Assembly (NCBI RefSeq): GCF_001513675.1
Contig: NZ_CP013859.1
Span: 1,489,081 to 1,553,080, forward strand
Length of the DNA stretch: 64,000 nucleotides
Direction: 5' to 3'
From: Microbacterium sp. XT11
GTDB lineage: Bacteria; Actinomycetota; Actinomycetes; Actinomycetales; Microbacteriaceae
The notes beneath the pieces were generated by a model that saw only the letters and a list, made by a program, of their open reading frames with translations, made no database searches and was not told the origin of the DNA. Below are positions 25,884 to 34,409 of this stretch, in pieces (positions within the stretch are counted from its first letter, which is position 1; each line of letters opens with the position of its first letter). The position numbers and the translations under genes were made by a program.

Positions 25884-26342
25884 TCACTCGGTGCGGTCTT
25901 CGGGTGTGACCCACTGCACGAGCTGGTAGACGACACCGTTGGGGTCGGCCATCTGGAAGAAGCGCTCGCCCCACGGCTCCGTGTGGATCGGCGTGACGAT
26001 CTCGACGTCCTGCGAGATGAGCCGGGCGTACTCCGCGTCGATGTCGTCGACGGTGAACACCACCAGCAGTCCGCCGGCCGGACCGGCTTGCGCGGGGGGC
26101 GTGAACGTCGGCAGCCCTGTGCGCAGGTAGATGAGGTTGAAGCCGGCGTGCGGCTGCTCAAGGGAGCAGAACCCGTCGGCGGCCATCGCCGTCGTGAAGC
26201 CGAGGTACTTCTGGACCCAGGCCGCCGACGCGTCGACGTCAGCGACGTTCAGGGAAAGGGCGGAGGCGGTGAAGGTCACGGATCCTCCGTCGAGGGGGTC
26301 TCGGGTGCGGGCGTGCGTGTCGAGTGCGGTGGTAGCGGTCAC
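25884..26342 (-). CDS. VOC (glyoxalase/bleomycin resistance-like) protein
   Basis: 152 residues with paired beta-alpha-beta-beta-beta units: ALSLNVADVDASAAWVQKYLGF at the start and FQMADPNGVVYQLVQW at the end, the VOC signature. It may bind or modify a small molecule, or act as a resistance protein. It is divergent from a TetR gene 66 bp away with a shared palindrome, so it is probably induced by the TetR ligand. Confidence 0.87.
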   Translation of the reverse strand: MTATTALDTHARTRDPLDGGSVTFTASALSLNVADVDASAAWVQKYLGFTTAMAADGFCSLEQPHAGFNLIYLRTGLPTFTPPAQAGPAGGLLVVFTVDDIDAEYARLISQDVEIVTPIHTEPWGERFFQMADPNGVVYQLVQWVTPEDRTE

Positions 26343-26356
26343 GGGAGCTCCTTATC

Positions 26357-26383
26357 TATACGCCGTACAATGTAATGCGTATA
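26357..26383. promoter_or_regulatory. TetR operator between VOC gene and regulator
   Basis: TATACGC-cg-TACA-a-TGTA-at-GCGTATA is a 27-bp near-perfect palindrome centred at 26370 in the 66-bp divergent gap. It would let the TetR protein at 26409 repress both promoters. Confidence 0.8.
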
Positions 26384-26408
26384 ACGCAACTGTGGCAAGA
26401 TCATTCCC

Positions 26409-27179
26409 ATGGCGGACCGGACGGGCTCAGGAGAGCCCAGCAGAACCCTGGCTCTTCTGTGGGGGCAGGTGGCACCGGCTCGCAAGGGTCCGGCGCGATC
26501 CCTGACGGTCGAGAAGATCGTGGATGCGGCGCTCACGCTGGCGGACGAGCAGGGGCTCGCCGCGGTGACAGTGCGGGCGGTCGCGCAGGCCGTCGGCGTC
26601 TCGCCGATGTCGGTATACACTTACGTTCCCGGCAAGCCCGAACTGCTCGACCTCATGGTCGATGCGCTCTACCTCCGCATGGTCCGGCCGAAATGGGGTG
26701 AGGTGCCGTGGCGCGTACGTCTGACCGCGGTGGCCGAGATGAACAGGGCGCTCTTGCGGGAGCATCCGTGGCTGACCGAGATTGCGGCGCTCAGCCGCCC
26801 GCCCCTCGGGCCCGGCGTGATGGCCAAGTACGAGTACGAGTTGTCGGCCTTCGACGGGCTCGTCCTGTCTGACGTCGACGTCGACGCCGCCTTGACCTTT
26901 CTGCTCGGGTTCGTGCAGGGGCATTGTCGGTCGGTGCACGATGCGGAGCGGTCTGTGACCGACACCATGATGAGCGACGCGGAGTGGTGGGAGGCGAATC
27001 AGCCGCTCCTCGCTCTCGCCTTCGATCCCGAGGCGTACCCGCGAGCGGTGCGAATCGGCGCGGCGGTCGGCGAAGCGCAGCAGTCTGCGTGGGATGCCGC
27101 GCGGGCATGGTCGTTCGGCCTGGAGCGGACGCTCGATGGTCTCGCTGCGATCATCGAGCGACCGGCGTCGGGACGCTGA
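26409..27179 (+). CDS. TetR-family regulator (TetR class C-terminal domain)
   Basis: 256 residues. HTH with TVEKIVDAALTLADEQGLAA and SPMSVYTYVPGKPELLDLM; the ~190-residue C-terminal domain with EHPWLTEIA and a late WSFGLERTLDG resembles the tetracycline-repressor class (TetR_C_11 type). Divergent from the VOC gene and followed by a hairpin terminator. Confidence 0.9.
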   Translation: MADRTGSGEPSRTLALLWGQVAPARKGPARSLTVEKIVDAALTLADEQGLAAVTVRAVAQAVGVSPMSVYTYVPGKPELLDLMVDALYLRMVRPKWGEVPWRVRLTAVAEMNRALLREHPWLTEIAALSRPPLGPGVMAKYEYELSAFDGLVLSDVDVDAALTFLLGFVQGHCRSVHDAERSVTDTMMSDAEWWEANQPLLALAFDPEAYPRAVRIGAAVGEAQQSAWDAARAWSFGLERTLDGLAAIIERPASGR

Positions 27180-27209
27180 GCGAGTGCAGCGGCGAGGGGC
27201 GCACGAAAG

Positions 27210-27241
27210 AGGGCCGGTCGGAGAGGCTTCCGACCGGCCCT
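27210..27241 (+). terminator. Hairpin terminator after the TetR gene
   Basis: AGGGCCGGTCGGA (27210-27222) and TCCGACCGGCCCT (27229-27241) are perfect reverse complements with a 6-base loop, followed by TG. Confidence 0.75.
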
Positions 27242-27608
27242 TGTCCCTTGCACCAAGAGTGTCCTGCAATCACATGAGGTGGATGCCACAGCAAAACATT
27301 CACCGTGCGCTCACTCTATAACGGCGAGATAACGAATGCAACGGTTTGGTCACGAAAAGTCGATCTGCGCGGTGATGTTGCGGGCGCTCGGCCTTCGGGG
27401 CCGCTTCGGGGGCGCGCACGTACTCGCATCGCGGCTTCGGTTCGAGGTCCAAGCGCTTCTTGCTGTCACATTTGGTCTAGACAGGCTGGACATGCTGTAC
27501 GAACCATCCTAGGATGAGGCGTGACATCGCGTGAGGTGATCGCTCGTCGGAGATGACGGGGGCGCTTGCGCAGGCGGAGACGCAGCACAGACAAAGAGAG
27601 GTTTGCTC
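27242..27608 (+). other. Upstream control region of the sugar importer operon
   Basis: A 367-base gap that is noticeably less G+C-rich than its surroundings. It contains the GTCTAGAC palindrome and promoter described next and a ~90-base leader. No gene is seen in the left half (27242-27460). Confidence 0.6.
27475..27515 (+). promoter_or_regulatory. GntR-type operator and promoter of the FrcB-like operon
   Basis: GTCTAGAC (27475-27482) is followed 4 bases later by TGGACA (27487-27492), 17 bases and TAGGAT (27510-27515). The same palindrome with the same 4-base gap to a -35 box recurs before the second importer at 37721, marking both as one regulon. Confidence 0.7.
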
Positions 27609-28691
27609 GTGGCGACGAAGAAGTGGCAGAGGCTGACGGCGCTCGTCGGGGCGGTGGCGATCGCGGGATCGCTGTCGGCCTGCACGACGGAACAGGGCGG
27701 TGCAGGACAGAGCAAGGGAGAAGACGACACCGTCAATGTGACCCTCGTACTCAAAGACCTGGTGAACCCGTTCTTCGTAGCGCTGGAGGAGGGAGCGCAG
27801 AATCAGGCCAAGAAGGACAACGTCTCGATCACGGTCGAGGCCGGCTCCAAGGACGGTGACGAGCAGGGGCAGATCCAGGCCATCGAGAACGCGATCACGC
27901 GCGGCGACGACGGGATTCTGATCCTTCCCAGCGGTCCCGGCGTCTATGACGCGATCGAGAAGGCTCGTGACGCGGGCCTCGTCGTCATCGGACTCGACAC
28001 CCCCACGGATCCTGCCGACGTCGTGGACATGACCTTCGCGACAGACAACTTCGCAGCGGGCCAGCAGATCGGCGAATGGATGGCGAAGAGGCTCGACGGC
28101 GAGCACGCCGTGATCGCGCTGCTCGACCAGTTCGACGACCGGGTCATCCAGACCGACCTCAACCGAGACCAGGGCTTCCTCACAGGCATGGGCATCGACA
28201 CCGCCGACACGGGCAAGAACGGCGACGAGGCGAAGACCGGTGAATACTCCGGCGGCACCTATGAGATCGCCTGCCAGGAGCCCACCACCGGAGCGCAGGA
28301 CGGAGGTCGGACCGCGATGGAGAACTGCCTGAGCGCGAACGGCGACATCAACGTCGTCTACACCATCAACGAACCGGCCGCCGAGGGCGCAGCGGCAGCC
28401 ATCGAAGCCGCGGGCCTCTCCGATCAGATCACCATCGTCTCGATCGACGGCGCCTGCGCCGGAGTCGATCTCGTCGCCTCGGGCGCGCTTGGCGCGACGT
28501 CGATGCAGTTCCCCGTGGTGATGGCTGAGAGGGGCGTCGAGACGATCGCGAGCGTGGTGCGCGGCGGCGAGATCCCCGCACCGTCCGACGGTCTCGACTT
28601 CGTGAACACGGGCACCGAGCTCGTCGCCGCCGACGGGCTGGGCCTCGCCTTCACCGACCCGGACGCCGCGGCGTCCACCTGCTGGGGCTGA
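27609..28691 (+). CDS. Sugar ABC importer substrate-binding lipoprotein (FrcB-like)
   Basis: 360 residues. Signal peptide with lipobox LSAC near residue 24, then a periplasmic-binding-protein-like (type I, RbsB/FrcB family) fold starting VTLVLKDLVNPFFVALEEGA. The sequence resembles fructose-binding FrcB more than ribose-binding RbsB, from memory. GTG start at 27609 chosen because AGAGAGG lies 7 bases before it; a TTG two codons earlier is too close. It is the first gene of the importer, aldolase and kinase operon. Confidence 0.88.
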   Translation: MATKKWQRLTALVGAVAIAGSLSACTTEQGGAGQSKGEDDTVNVTLVLKDLVNPFFVALEEGAQNQAKKDNVSITVEAGSKDGDEQGQIQAIENAITRGDDGILILPSGPGVYDAIEKARDAGLVVIGLDTPTDPADVVDMTFATDNFAAGQQIGEWMAKRLDGEHAVIALLDQFDDRVIQTDLNRDQGFLTGMGIDTADTGKNGDEAKTGEYSGGTYEIACQEPTTGAQDGGRTAMENCLSANGDINVVYTINEPAAEGAAAAIEAAGLSDQITIVSIDGACAGVDLVASGALGATSMQFPVVMAERGVETIASVVRGGEIPAPSDGLDFVNTGTELVAADGLGLAFTDPDAAASTCWG

Positions 28692-28721
28692 CCCCCGACG
28701 AACGGACGAGGAAACCGACTG

Positions 28722-29732
28722 ATGTCTCAGTTCACCGCAGCGATCTCGAGCACCCAGAAGCCGGGGCCGGCGCAGTCGGTGCAGCGTCTGCTGCACCGAC
28801 ACCCGGCGCTGAGCCCCGCAGTGATCTTGGTGATCATCGCAATCGCCTTCACCATCGCCAACCCGCGCTTCAGCAACCCGCAGACGCTGTCGCTGCTGCT
28901 GCAGCAGACTGCCGTGATCGCGGCGCTCGCTGTGGGGCAGACCTTGATCATCCTCACGGCAGGCATCGATCTGTCGGTCGGAGCCGCCGCGATCCTGGCG
29001 TCTCTCGTGATGGCGGAGGTCAGTGCGGGAATGGGCATGCCGGGGTGGCTCGCGCTCGTCGTCGGCGGGGTGATCGGCCTCGTCGCCGGTGCCCTGAACG
29101 GTGCGCTCGTGACGCGGCTCTCACTGCCGCCTTTCATCGTCACGCTTGCCACCCTGAGCGTGTTCACGGCGATCGCGCTGCTCATCTCCGGTGCGAAGAG
29201 CACATCTGCCAAGGACATGCCGTCGCTCCTCAGCTGGACGGGAGTGACTTTCTCGGTCGGCGGCTTCAGCATCACCACGGGCGTGCTCATCGTGCTGGCG
29301 CTCTATGCTGTGGTGGCGTTCGCGCTCAATCGCACTGCATGGGGGACGCATGTCTACGCGGTGGGCGGCGACGCCGAGGCCGCGCGGCTCTCCGGCATCC
29401 GCGTCTCCCGCGTCACCATGAGCGTCTATCTCGTGGCAGGCCTCACCTACGCGGTCGCCGCGTGGGTGCTCATCGGACGGGCAGGGGCGGCCACGCCCAA
29501 CGGCATCGTCGACGGCAACCTGCAGAGCATCACCGCGGTGGTCATCGGCGGCACCAGCCTGTTCGGCGGCCGCGGCGGCATCGGAGGAACCCTGCTGGGA
29601 GCCCTGATCGTGCAGTCGCTCACCGTCGGACTGTCGCTCGCCGGCGTGGATGCCCAGTACCGACTGCTCGCCGTCGGCGTGCTGGTGCTCTTCGCCGTCG
29701 CCCTCGACCAGTGGATCAGGAAGGCACGATGA
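28722..29732 (+). CDS. Sugar ABC importer permease (FrcC/RbsC family)
   Basis: 336 residues with about nine to ten membrane helices and family marks: GQTLIILTAGIDLSVGA near residue 80, YAVGGDAEAARLSGIRV in the cytosolic EAA-like loop, and GGTSLFGGRGG near the C-terminus. Works as a homodimer with the single-domain ATPase encoded next (ATGA overlap). Confidence 0.93.
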   Translation: MSQFTAAISSTQKPGPAQSVQRLLHRHPALSPAVILVIIAIAFTIANPRFSNPQTLSLLLQQTAVIAALAVGQTLIILTAGIDLSVGAAAILASLVMAEVSAGMGMPGWLALVVGGVIGLVAGALNGALVTRLSLPPFIVTLATLSVFTAIALLISGAKSTSAKDMPSLLSWTGVTFSVGGFSITTGVLIVLALYAVVAFALNRTAWGTHVYAVGGDAEAARLSGIRVSRVTMSVYLVAGLTYAVAAWVLIGRAGAATPNGIVDGNLQSITAVVIGGTSLFGGRGGIGGTLLGALIVQSLTVGLSLAGVDAQYRLLAVGVLVLFAVALDQWIRKAR

Positions 29733-30493
29733 TGTCAGAACGCGAACCGGTCCTTGCGGCCAAGGGCATCACCAAGAGGTTCGGACACGTCCTCGGGCTC
29801 GACGACGTCGACGTCGAGGTGCACGCCGGCGAGGTGCTGGCGATCATCGGCGACAACGGCGCCGGCAAGTCGACGCTCATCAAGTGCCTCACCGGCGCGC
29901 TCGTGCCTGATGCCGGGCAGCTCTACGTCGACGGCACCCCCGTGGAGTTCCGCCGGCCGCAGGATGCTCAGGCTCATGGCATCGAGACGGTCTACCAGTC
30001 CCTGGCCGTCGTTCCGGCTCTCGACATCGCGCGCAACATGTACCTCGGTCGGGAGGAGCGGCTCCCGGGTTTCCTCGGCTCGGTGTTGCGGATGACCGAC
30101 CGAAAGGGCATGCGGGTCCGCGCGAAGGAACGGATCGATGCCCTCGGGATCCGCACCATCCAGGATCCCGAGGTTTCGGTGGAGAGCCTTTCCGGAGGAC
30201 AGCGACAGGCCGTCGCCGTCGCGAGAGCCGCGGCGTTCGGGTCGAAGGTCGTCGTGCTCGACGAGCCCACCGCGGCGCTCGGCGTCCGCGAATCGGCGCA
30301 GGTGCTCGAGCTCATCAAGCGACTGCGAAGCGAAGGTCTCGGCGTCGTGCTCATCAGCCACAACATGCCTCACGTGTGGGAGGTCGCCGACCGCATCCAC
30401 GTGCAGCGCCTGGGTCGCCGAGCCGCGGTGATCACGCCCGAGTCGCACTCCATGACCGACGGTGTGGCGCTCATGACCGGTGCCGCCGGCTGA
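29729..30493 (+). CDS. Sugar ABC importer ATPase, single-domain (FrcA-like)
   Basis: 254 residues: Walker A GDNGAGKST, signature LSGGQRQ, Walker B VVVLDEPTAALG, H-loop LISHNMPHV. Only one nucleotide-binding domain is present, unlike the double-domain RbsA, which fits FrcA-type systems. Start at the ATG overlapping the permease stop; another ATG is three bases later. Confidence 0.92.
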   Translation: MMSEREPVLAAKGITKRFGHVLGLDDVDVEVHAGEVLAIIGDNGAGKSTLIKCLTGALVPDAGQLYVDGTPVEFRRPQDAQAHGIETVYQSLAVVPALDIARNMYLGREERLPGFLGSVLRMTDRKGMRVRAKERIDALGIRTIQDPEVSVESLSGGQRQAVAVARAAAFGSKVVVLDEPTAALGVRESAQVLELIKRLRSEGLGVVLISHNMPHVWEVADRIHVQRLGRRAAVITPESHSMTDGVALMTGAAG

Positions 30494-30583
30494 GAACGAC
30501 CATGGGCGGGCGTGCACCGCGTCCGCCCCACCCGTCGGCGACGCAAGACCGCGGCGCCGACCAGACCGAGAAAGGACATCCGC

Positions 30584-31423
30584 ATGCCCCTGGTCAGCGG
30601 ACACGACATCATCGCCGACTGCACATCGCGCGGCCTCGTCGCCGGAGCTTTCAACACCACGAACATCGAGACGACCATGGGCATCGTTGAGGCCGTCGAG
30701 CGCACCGGCATCCCGACCTTCATCCAGTGCGCGCCGACCAACGCCGCGCTCTCCGGCTTCGAGTACATCCACGACATGGTCAGCAGGCGTCTCGCCACGT
30801 GTCCCGTTCCCGTCGCGCTGCATCTCGACCACGGCAAGAACCTGCGGGCGGTGGAAGACGCGCTGGCGGCGAGGTTCACCTCGGTCATGATCGACGCCTC
30901 CGAAGAGCCGTACGAGCAGAACGTGGCGACCTCGGCGAAGGCACGAGAGATCGCCGGTCCCGACGTCGCCGTGGAGGCCGAGCTGGGGGCGATCGGCGGC
31001 AAGGAAGACGAGATCGGCCCCGATGAGGCGTCGGGGACGGACCCCGCGCAGGTGGCCGACTTCGTCGACCGCACCGGTTGCGACATGCTCGCCGTCTCGG
31101 TGGGCAACGTGCACGGCTACGCGCCGGACGCCCGCATCGACTTCGATCTGCTCGCGGACGTGCACGCGCAGAGCAGCGTGCCGCTCGTCATCCACGGCGG
31201 ATCGGGGCTGCCCGCCGAGCAGTTCGGCAGACTGCACGAGTACGGGGTGGTCAAGGTGAACATCGCGAGCGATCTGCGCAACGCCATGATCCGCTCCTTC
31301 GGCGAAGCCTACGTCGCCAATCCGCACGAGCACTCGCTCATCAAGGTGTCGCGCGCCTCGGTCGCGGCGATCGCCGATGTGGTTGAACGCCGCATCCGGC
31401 AGTTCAACCCGGGCGCCGCCTGA
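30584..31423 (+). CDS. Class II ketose-bisphosphate aldolase
   Basis: 279 residues of the zinc-dependent FbaA/GatY/KbaY family: LHLDHGKN with zinc-binding His, EAELGAIGGKED, and GGSGLP and NIASDLR phosphate motifs. It cleaves a ketose bisphosphate (fructose- or tagatose-type) or ketose-1-phosphate. GAAAGGAC supports the ATG. Located between importer and sugar kinases, it probably acts after phosphorylation of the imported sugar. Confidence 0.9.
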   Translation: MPLVSGHDIIADCTSRGLVAGAFNTTNIETTMGIVEAVERTGIPTFIQCAPTNAALSGFEYIHDMVSRRLATCPVPVALHLDHGKNLRAVEDALAARFTSVMIDASEEPYEQNVATSAKAREIAGPDVAVEAELGAIGGKEDEIGPDEASGTDPAQVADFVDRTGCDMLAVSVGNVHGYAPDARIDFDLLADVHAQSSVPLVIHGGSGLPAEQFGRLHEYGVVKVNIASDLRNAMIRSFGEAYVANPHEHSLIKVSRASVAAIADVVERRIRQFNPGAA

Positions 31424-31446
31424 CGGCGCAGAGGAAAGGAACGGCG

Positions 31447-32889
31447 GTGCTCCCCACGATCACGATCGACGTCGGAACGACCAGCGTCAAGCTGTGCCGG
31501 TTCGACGGACGCGGCGTGCTGCTCGCATCGCAGCGCCTGACGACTCCGACCAGGAGAGATGACGCTGGCGAGATCTACGACGTCGACGCCCTGCGCGCGG
31601 GGATCGTGGAATTCATCCGCGAGCTGGACGACGATGCCAGGTCGTCCGTGCGGCGCATCGCGATCACCGGCGTCGGCGAGTCCGGCGGGCTCGTGCGAGG
31701 CGACCTCACGCTGGCCTCGCCCATGATCCTGTGGCACGACCAGCGTGGCGCAGCGAGACTCGCGCAGCTCGATGCGAGCGCGCGCGCTCGTCTCTATCGC
31801 ATCACCGGCGTTCCGGCGAACGGCAACTACGCGTTGTCCAAGGTCGCCTGGGCGGTCGACCGAGTTGCCGATGCCGGCGACGCGCAGTGGTTGAACATCG
31901 CAGAGTACCTGGCGGCGACCATGACGGGGCAGCGGTGGGCGGAGCCGTCGCTCGCCAGCCGGACGATGGCGCTCGATCTGTCGACCCGCACCTGGTCGCG
32001 AGAGGCGGCGGCGCTGCTCGGTGTGGACGTGTCTGTGTTCCCCGTCATCCGCTCGGCGGCGCAGGGTGCGCACGTGACCGCATCCTTCGCGGACGAAGCC
32101 GGGCTCGGGCGTGACGTCGACGTGCACGTCGCGGGTCACGACCACATGGTCGGCGCAGCGGGAGCGGGGCTCGAAGCCGGCGAACTGCTGAACTCCACCG
32201 GAACCACCGAGGGCCTGCTCTTTCGCACCGAGGCCCCGCGGCTCGACGACGACGCCGAGCGCGCCAAGCTTGCGAACGGGCTCGACTGCACGGGTCGCGG
32301 GTACACGCTCTTCGCTTCGATCCCCACGGGCGGATCGGCCTTCGCGACCCTCCAGCGGATGCTGGGCATGCATGCCTCTCGCCTGGAGGCCGTGCTCGAA
32401 CGGCTCCACGCCGACTACATCGCGGGCGCCGTCGATCTGTCGCGCACCCCTGTGGTGCTGCCGCGGTTCCGCGGGAGCCCTCCTCCCGACAAGCTGGCCG
32501 CGGCCCGAGGTGGGATCGCCGGCATCGGAGACGGCACGACCGCCGAGGAGATCGTCTTCGGCACCTTTCTCGGCATGGCCGTGCAGTTCCGTGAGGTGCT
32601 CGGCCTCTTCGGCCTGGCGCCGTCGGTCATCAAGGTCATCGGACCTGCGAGCCGCAACCCGCTGTGGCTGCAGCTCAAGGCCGATCTTCTCGGGGTGCCT
32701 TTGCAGGCGTCGGCCCGCTCAGAAGTGGTCTCCCGCGGGGCACAGGCACTGGCTGGAGGCACGGCCATACCGTGGTCCGAACACGAGGTGATCGAGGTCG
32801 CGACGGACTCCGCACGGCACACCGCTCTGAGGGAGTGGTCAGACAGCGCGCGAGCCCAGTGGGAGCATCTGAAGGCGGTGCCGGCATGA
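31447..32889 (+). CDS. FGGY-family carbohydrate kinase 1
   Basis: 480 residues. N-terminal IDVGTTSVKLC phosphate-binding motif; sugar-site VAGHDHMVGAAGAGL, then STGTTEG, and the C-terminal ATP lobe with GPASRNPLWLQLKAD. GTG start with GAGGAAAGG upstream. It overlaps the next kinase by ATGA. Substrate is a pentulose, hexulose or polyol; GHDH motif resembles kinases of L-sugars but no firm call is possible. Confidence 0.88.
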   Translation: MLPTITIDVGTTSVKLCRFDGRGVLLASQRLTTPTRRDDAGEIYDVDALRAGIVEFIRELDDDARSSVRRIAITGVGESGGLVRGDLTLASPMILWHDQRGAARLAQLDASARARLYRITGVPANGNYALSKVAWAVDRVADAGDAQWLNIAEYLAATMTGQRWAEPSLASRTMALDLSTRTWSREAAALLGVDVSVFPVIRSAAQGAHVTASFADEAGLGRDVDVHVAGHDHMVGAAGAGLEAGELLNSTGTTEGLLFRTEAPRLDDDAERAKLANGLDCTGRGYTLFASIPTGGSAFATLQRMLGMHASRLEAVLERLHADYIAGAVDLSRTPVVLPRFRGSPPPDKLAAARGGIAGIGDGTTAEEIVFGTFLGMAVQFREVLGLFGLAPSVIKVIGPASRNPLWLQLKADLLGVPLQASARSEVVSRGAQALAGGTAIPWSEHEVIEVATDSARHTALREWSDSARAQWEHLKAVPA

Positions 32890-34322
32890 CCGATCGGTTG
32901 CTCGTCGCGGGGATCGACTCCTCGACGCAGAGCTGCAAGGTGACAGTGCGGGATCTCTCCTCGGGAGAGCAGGTGCGCGAAGGCAAGGCGTCACACCCTG
33001 CGGGCACCATCGTGCACCCCGACCGCTGGTGGGAGGCGCTGCTCACGGCAGTCCGCCGGGCGGGCGGCCTCGACGACGTCCTCGCGGTCTCGGTGAGCGG
33101 GCAGCAGCACACCCCGATCTTCCTGGATGCGACGGGGGGAGTGGTCTGCGAGTCGCCCCTGTGGAACGACACGGGCTCGCACGCCCACATGGTCGACCTC
33201 AACCGCGAGCTCGGGGCGCAGGAGTGGATCCGGCGGACGGGGCTCCCCCTCACCCTGTCCGACACGGTCACCAAGCTGCGGTGGCTGCGTGACACCGATC
33301 CAGGGTCCGCCCGGCGAACGGCGGCGGTGGCTGTCGTGCACGATTGGCTGACATGGCGGCTGCGAGGGTTCGGCGAGGGGTCTGGCGCGATCGACCAGTT
33401 GACGACTGATCGCTCGGAGGCGAGCGGCACGGCATACTGGTCCCCCGACACGGGAGAGTACTGCCGGGACCTCGTGGAGCTCGCCCTCGGGAAGAGCGTG
33501 GTGCTTCCGCGCGTGCTCGGCCCGCGGGAGCGAGCGGGCGTCACCGCCGCGGGCATCCCCGGCATTCCCGCGGGTATTCCCATCGGCGTTGGCAGCGGTG
33601 ACAACGCGGCGGCCGCCCTCGCCCTCGACATCGTCGAGGGCGACGCAGTCATGTCGCTGGGCACCTCGGGGGTCGTCTATCTGCGTTCGTCGCGCCCGGT
33701 TCACGATCTCGCAGGGTATGTGTGCAGTTATGCCGACGCGACCGGCGCTCACCTCCCGCTGGTGGCGACGCTCAACGCGGCCCGCAACCTCGACGCCGGT
33801 GCCGCCGCCCTCGGATGCTCGCACGCCGAGCTGTCGGAACTGGCTCTGACAGCGGAGCCGGGTGCGGGAGGGCTGACGCTGCTGCCGTTCTTCGAGGGCG
33901 AGCGCACGCCGGACCTGCCGAACGCGCGTGCCTCCCTGCATGGAGCCTCGCTCTCGAACTTCACGCGCGAGAACCTCGCCAGGGCGGTGGTCGAGGGAAC
34001 CCTCGTGAGTCAGGTCGCCATGCTCGACGCGCTCGCCGACTGCGGTCTCTCGGTGCAGAGGCTGCTGCTCATCGGAGGGGCAGCGCTGAGCCCCGCCGTG
34101 CGCACGATCCTCGCTCAGATGGTCGACATACCCGTCGTGCTGCCGGCCTTCGACGAGTACGTCGCCCGTGGCGCCGCCGTCCAGGCGGCGTGCGCTCTGA
34201 CCGGCGAGTTCCCGCGCTGGGCGGTCGGCGCCGAAACGCTGCCGCTCGTTCCCGTCGATCTGCGGCCGGCCGAGCAACATGCCGCGGCGATGACGGCCAT
34301 GGGCTTCTCCGCAGCGCGCTGA
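32886..34322 (+). CDS. FGGY-family carbohydrate kinase 2 (xylulokinase-like)
   Basis: 478 residues. Starts VAGIDSSTQSCKVTVRD and has SVSGQQHTPIFLD, PLWNDTGS, the sugar-site Asp in VGSGDNAAAALA, and SLGTSGVV, all as in XylB. A D-xylulose or related ketose 5-kinase role is likely. Start overlaps the stop of kinase 1. Confidence 0.9.
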   Translation: MTDRLLVAGIDSSTQSCKVTVRDLSSGEQVREGKASHPAGTIVHPDRWWEALLTAVRRAGGLDDVLAVSVSGQQHTPIFLDATGGVVCESPLWNDTGSHAHMVDLNRELGAQEWIRRTGLPLTLSDTVTKLRWLRDTDPGSARRTAAVAVVHDWLTWRLRGFGEGSGAIDQLTTDRSEASGTAYWSPDTGEYCRDLVELALGKSVVLPRVLGPRERAGVTAAGIPGIPAGIPIGVGSGDNAAAALALDIVEGDAVMSLGTSGVVYLRSSRPVHDLAGYVCSYADATGAHLPLVATLNAARNLDAGAAALGCSHAELSELALTAEPGAGGLTLLPFFEGERTPDLPNARASLHGASLSNFTRENLARAVVEGTLVSQVAMLDALADCGLSVQRLLLIGGAALSPAVRTILAQMVDIPVVLPAFDEYVARGAAVQAACALTGEFPRWAVGAETLPLVPVDLRPAEQHAAAMTAMGFSAAR

Positions 34323-34409
34323 GCGAGCATGTCCCTCGCCTCGCCCGCCCGGGTGAGTAGGTTGGTAACTGCCGCGGTTCCCTGACCCGCCGCGGAGGAG
34401 GCGAACGCC

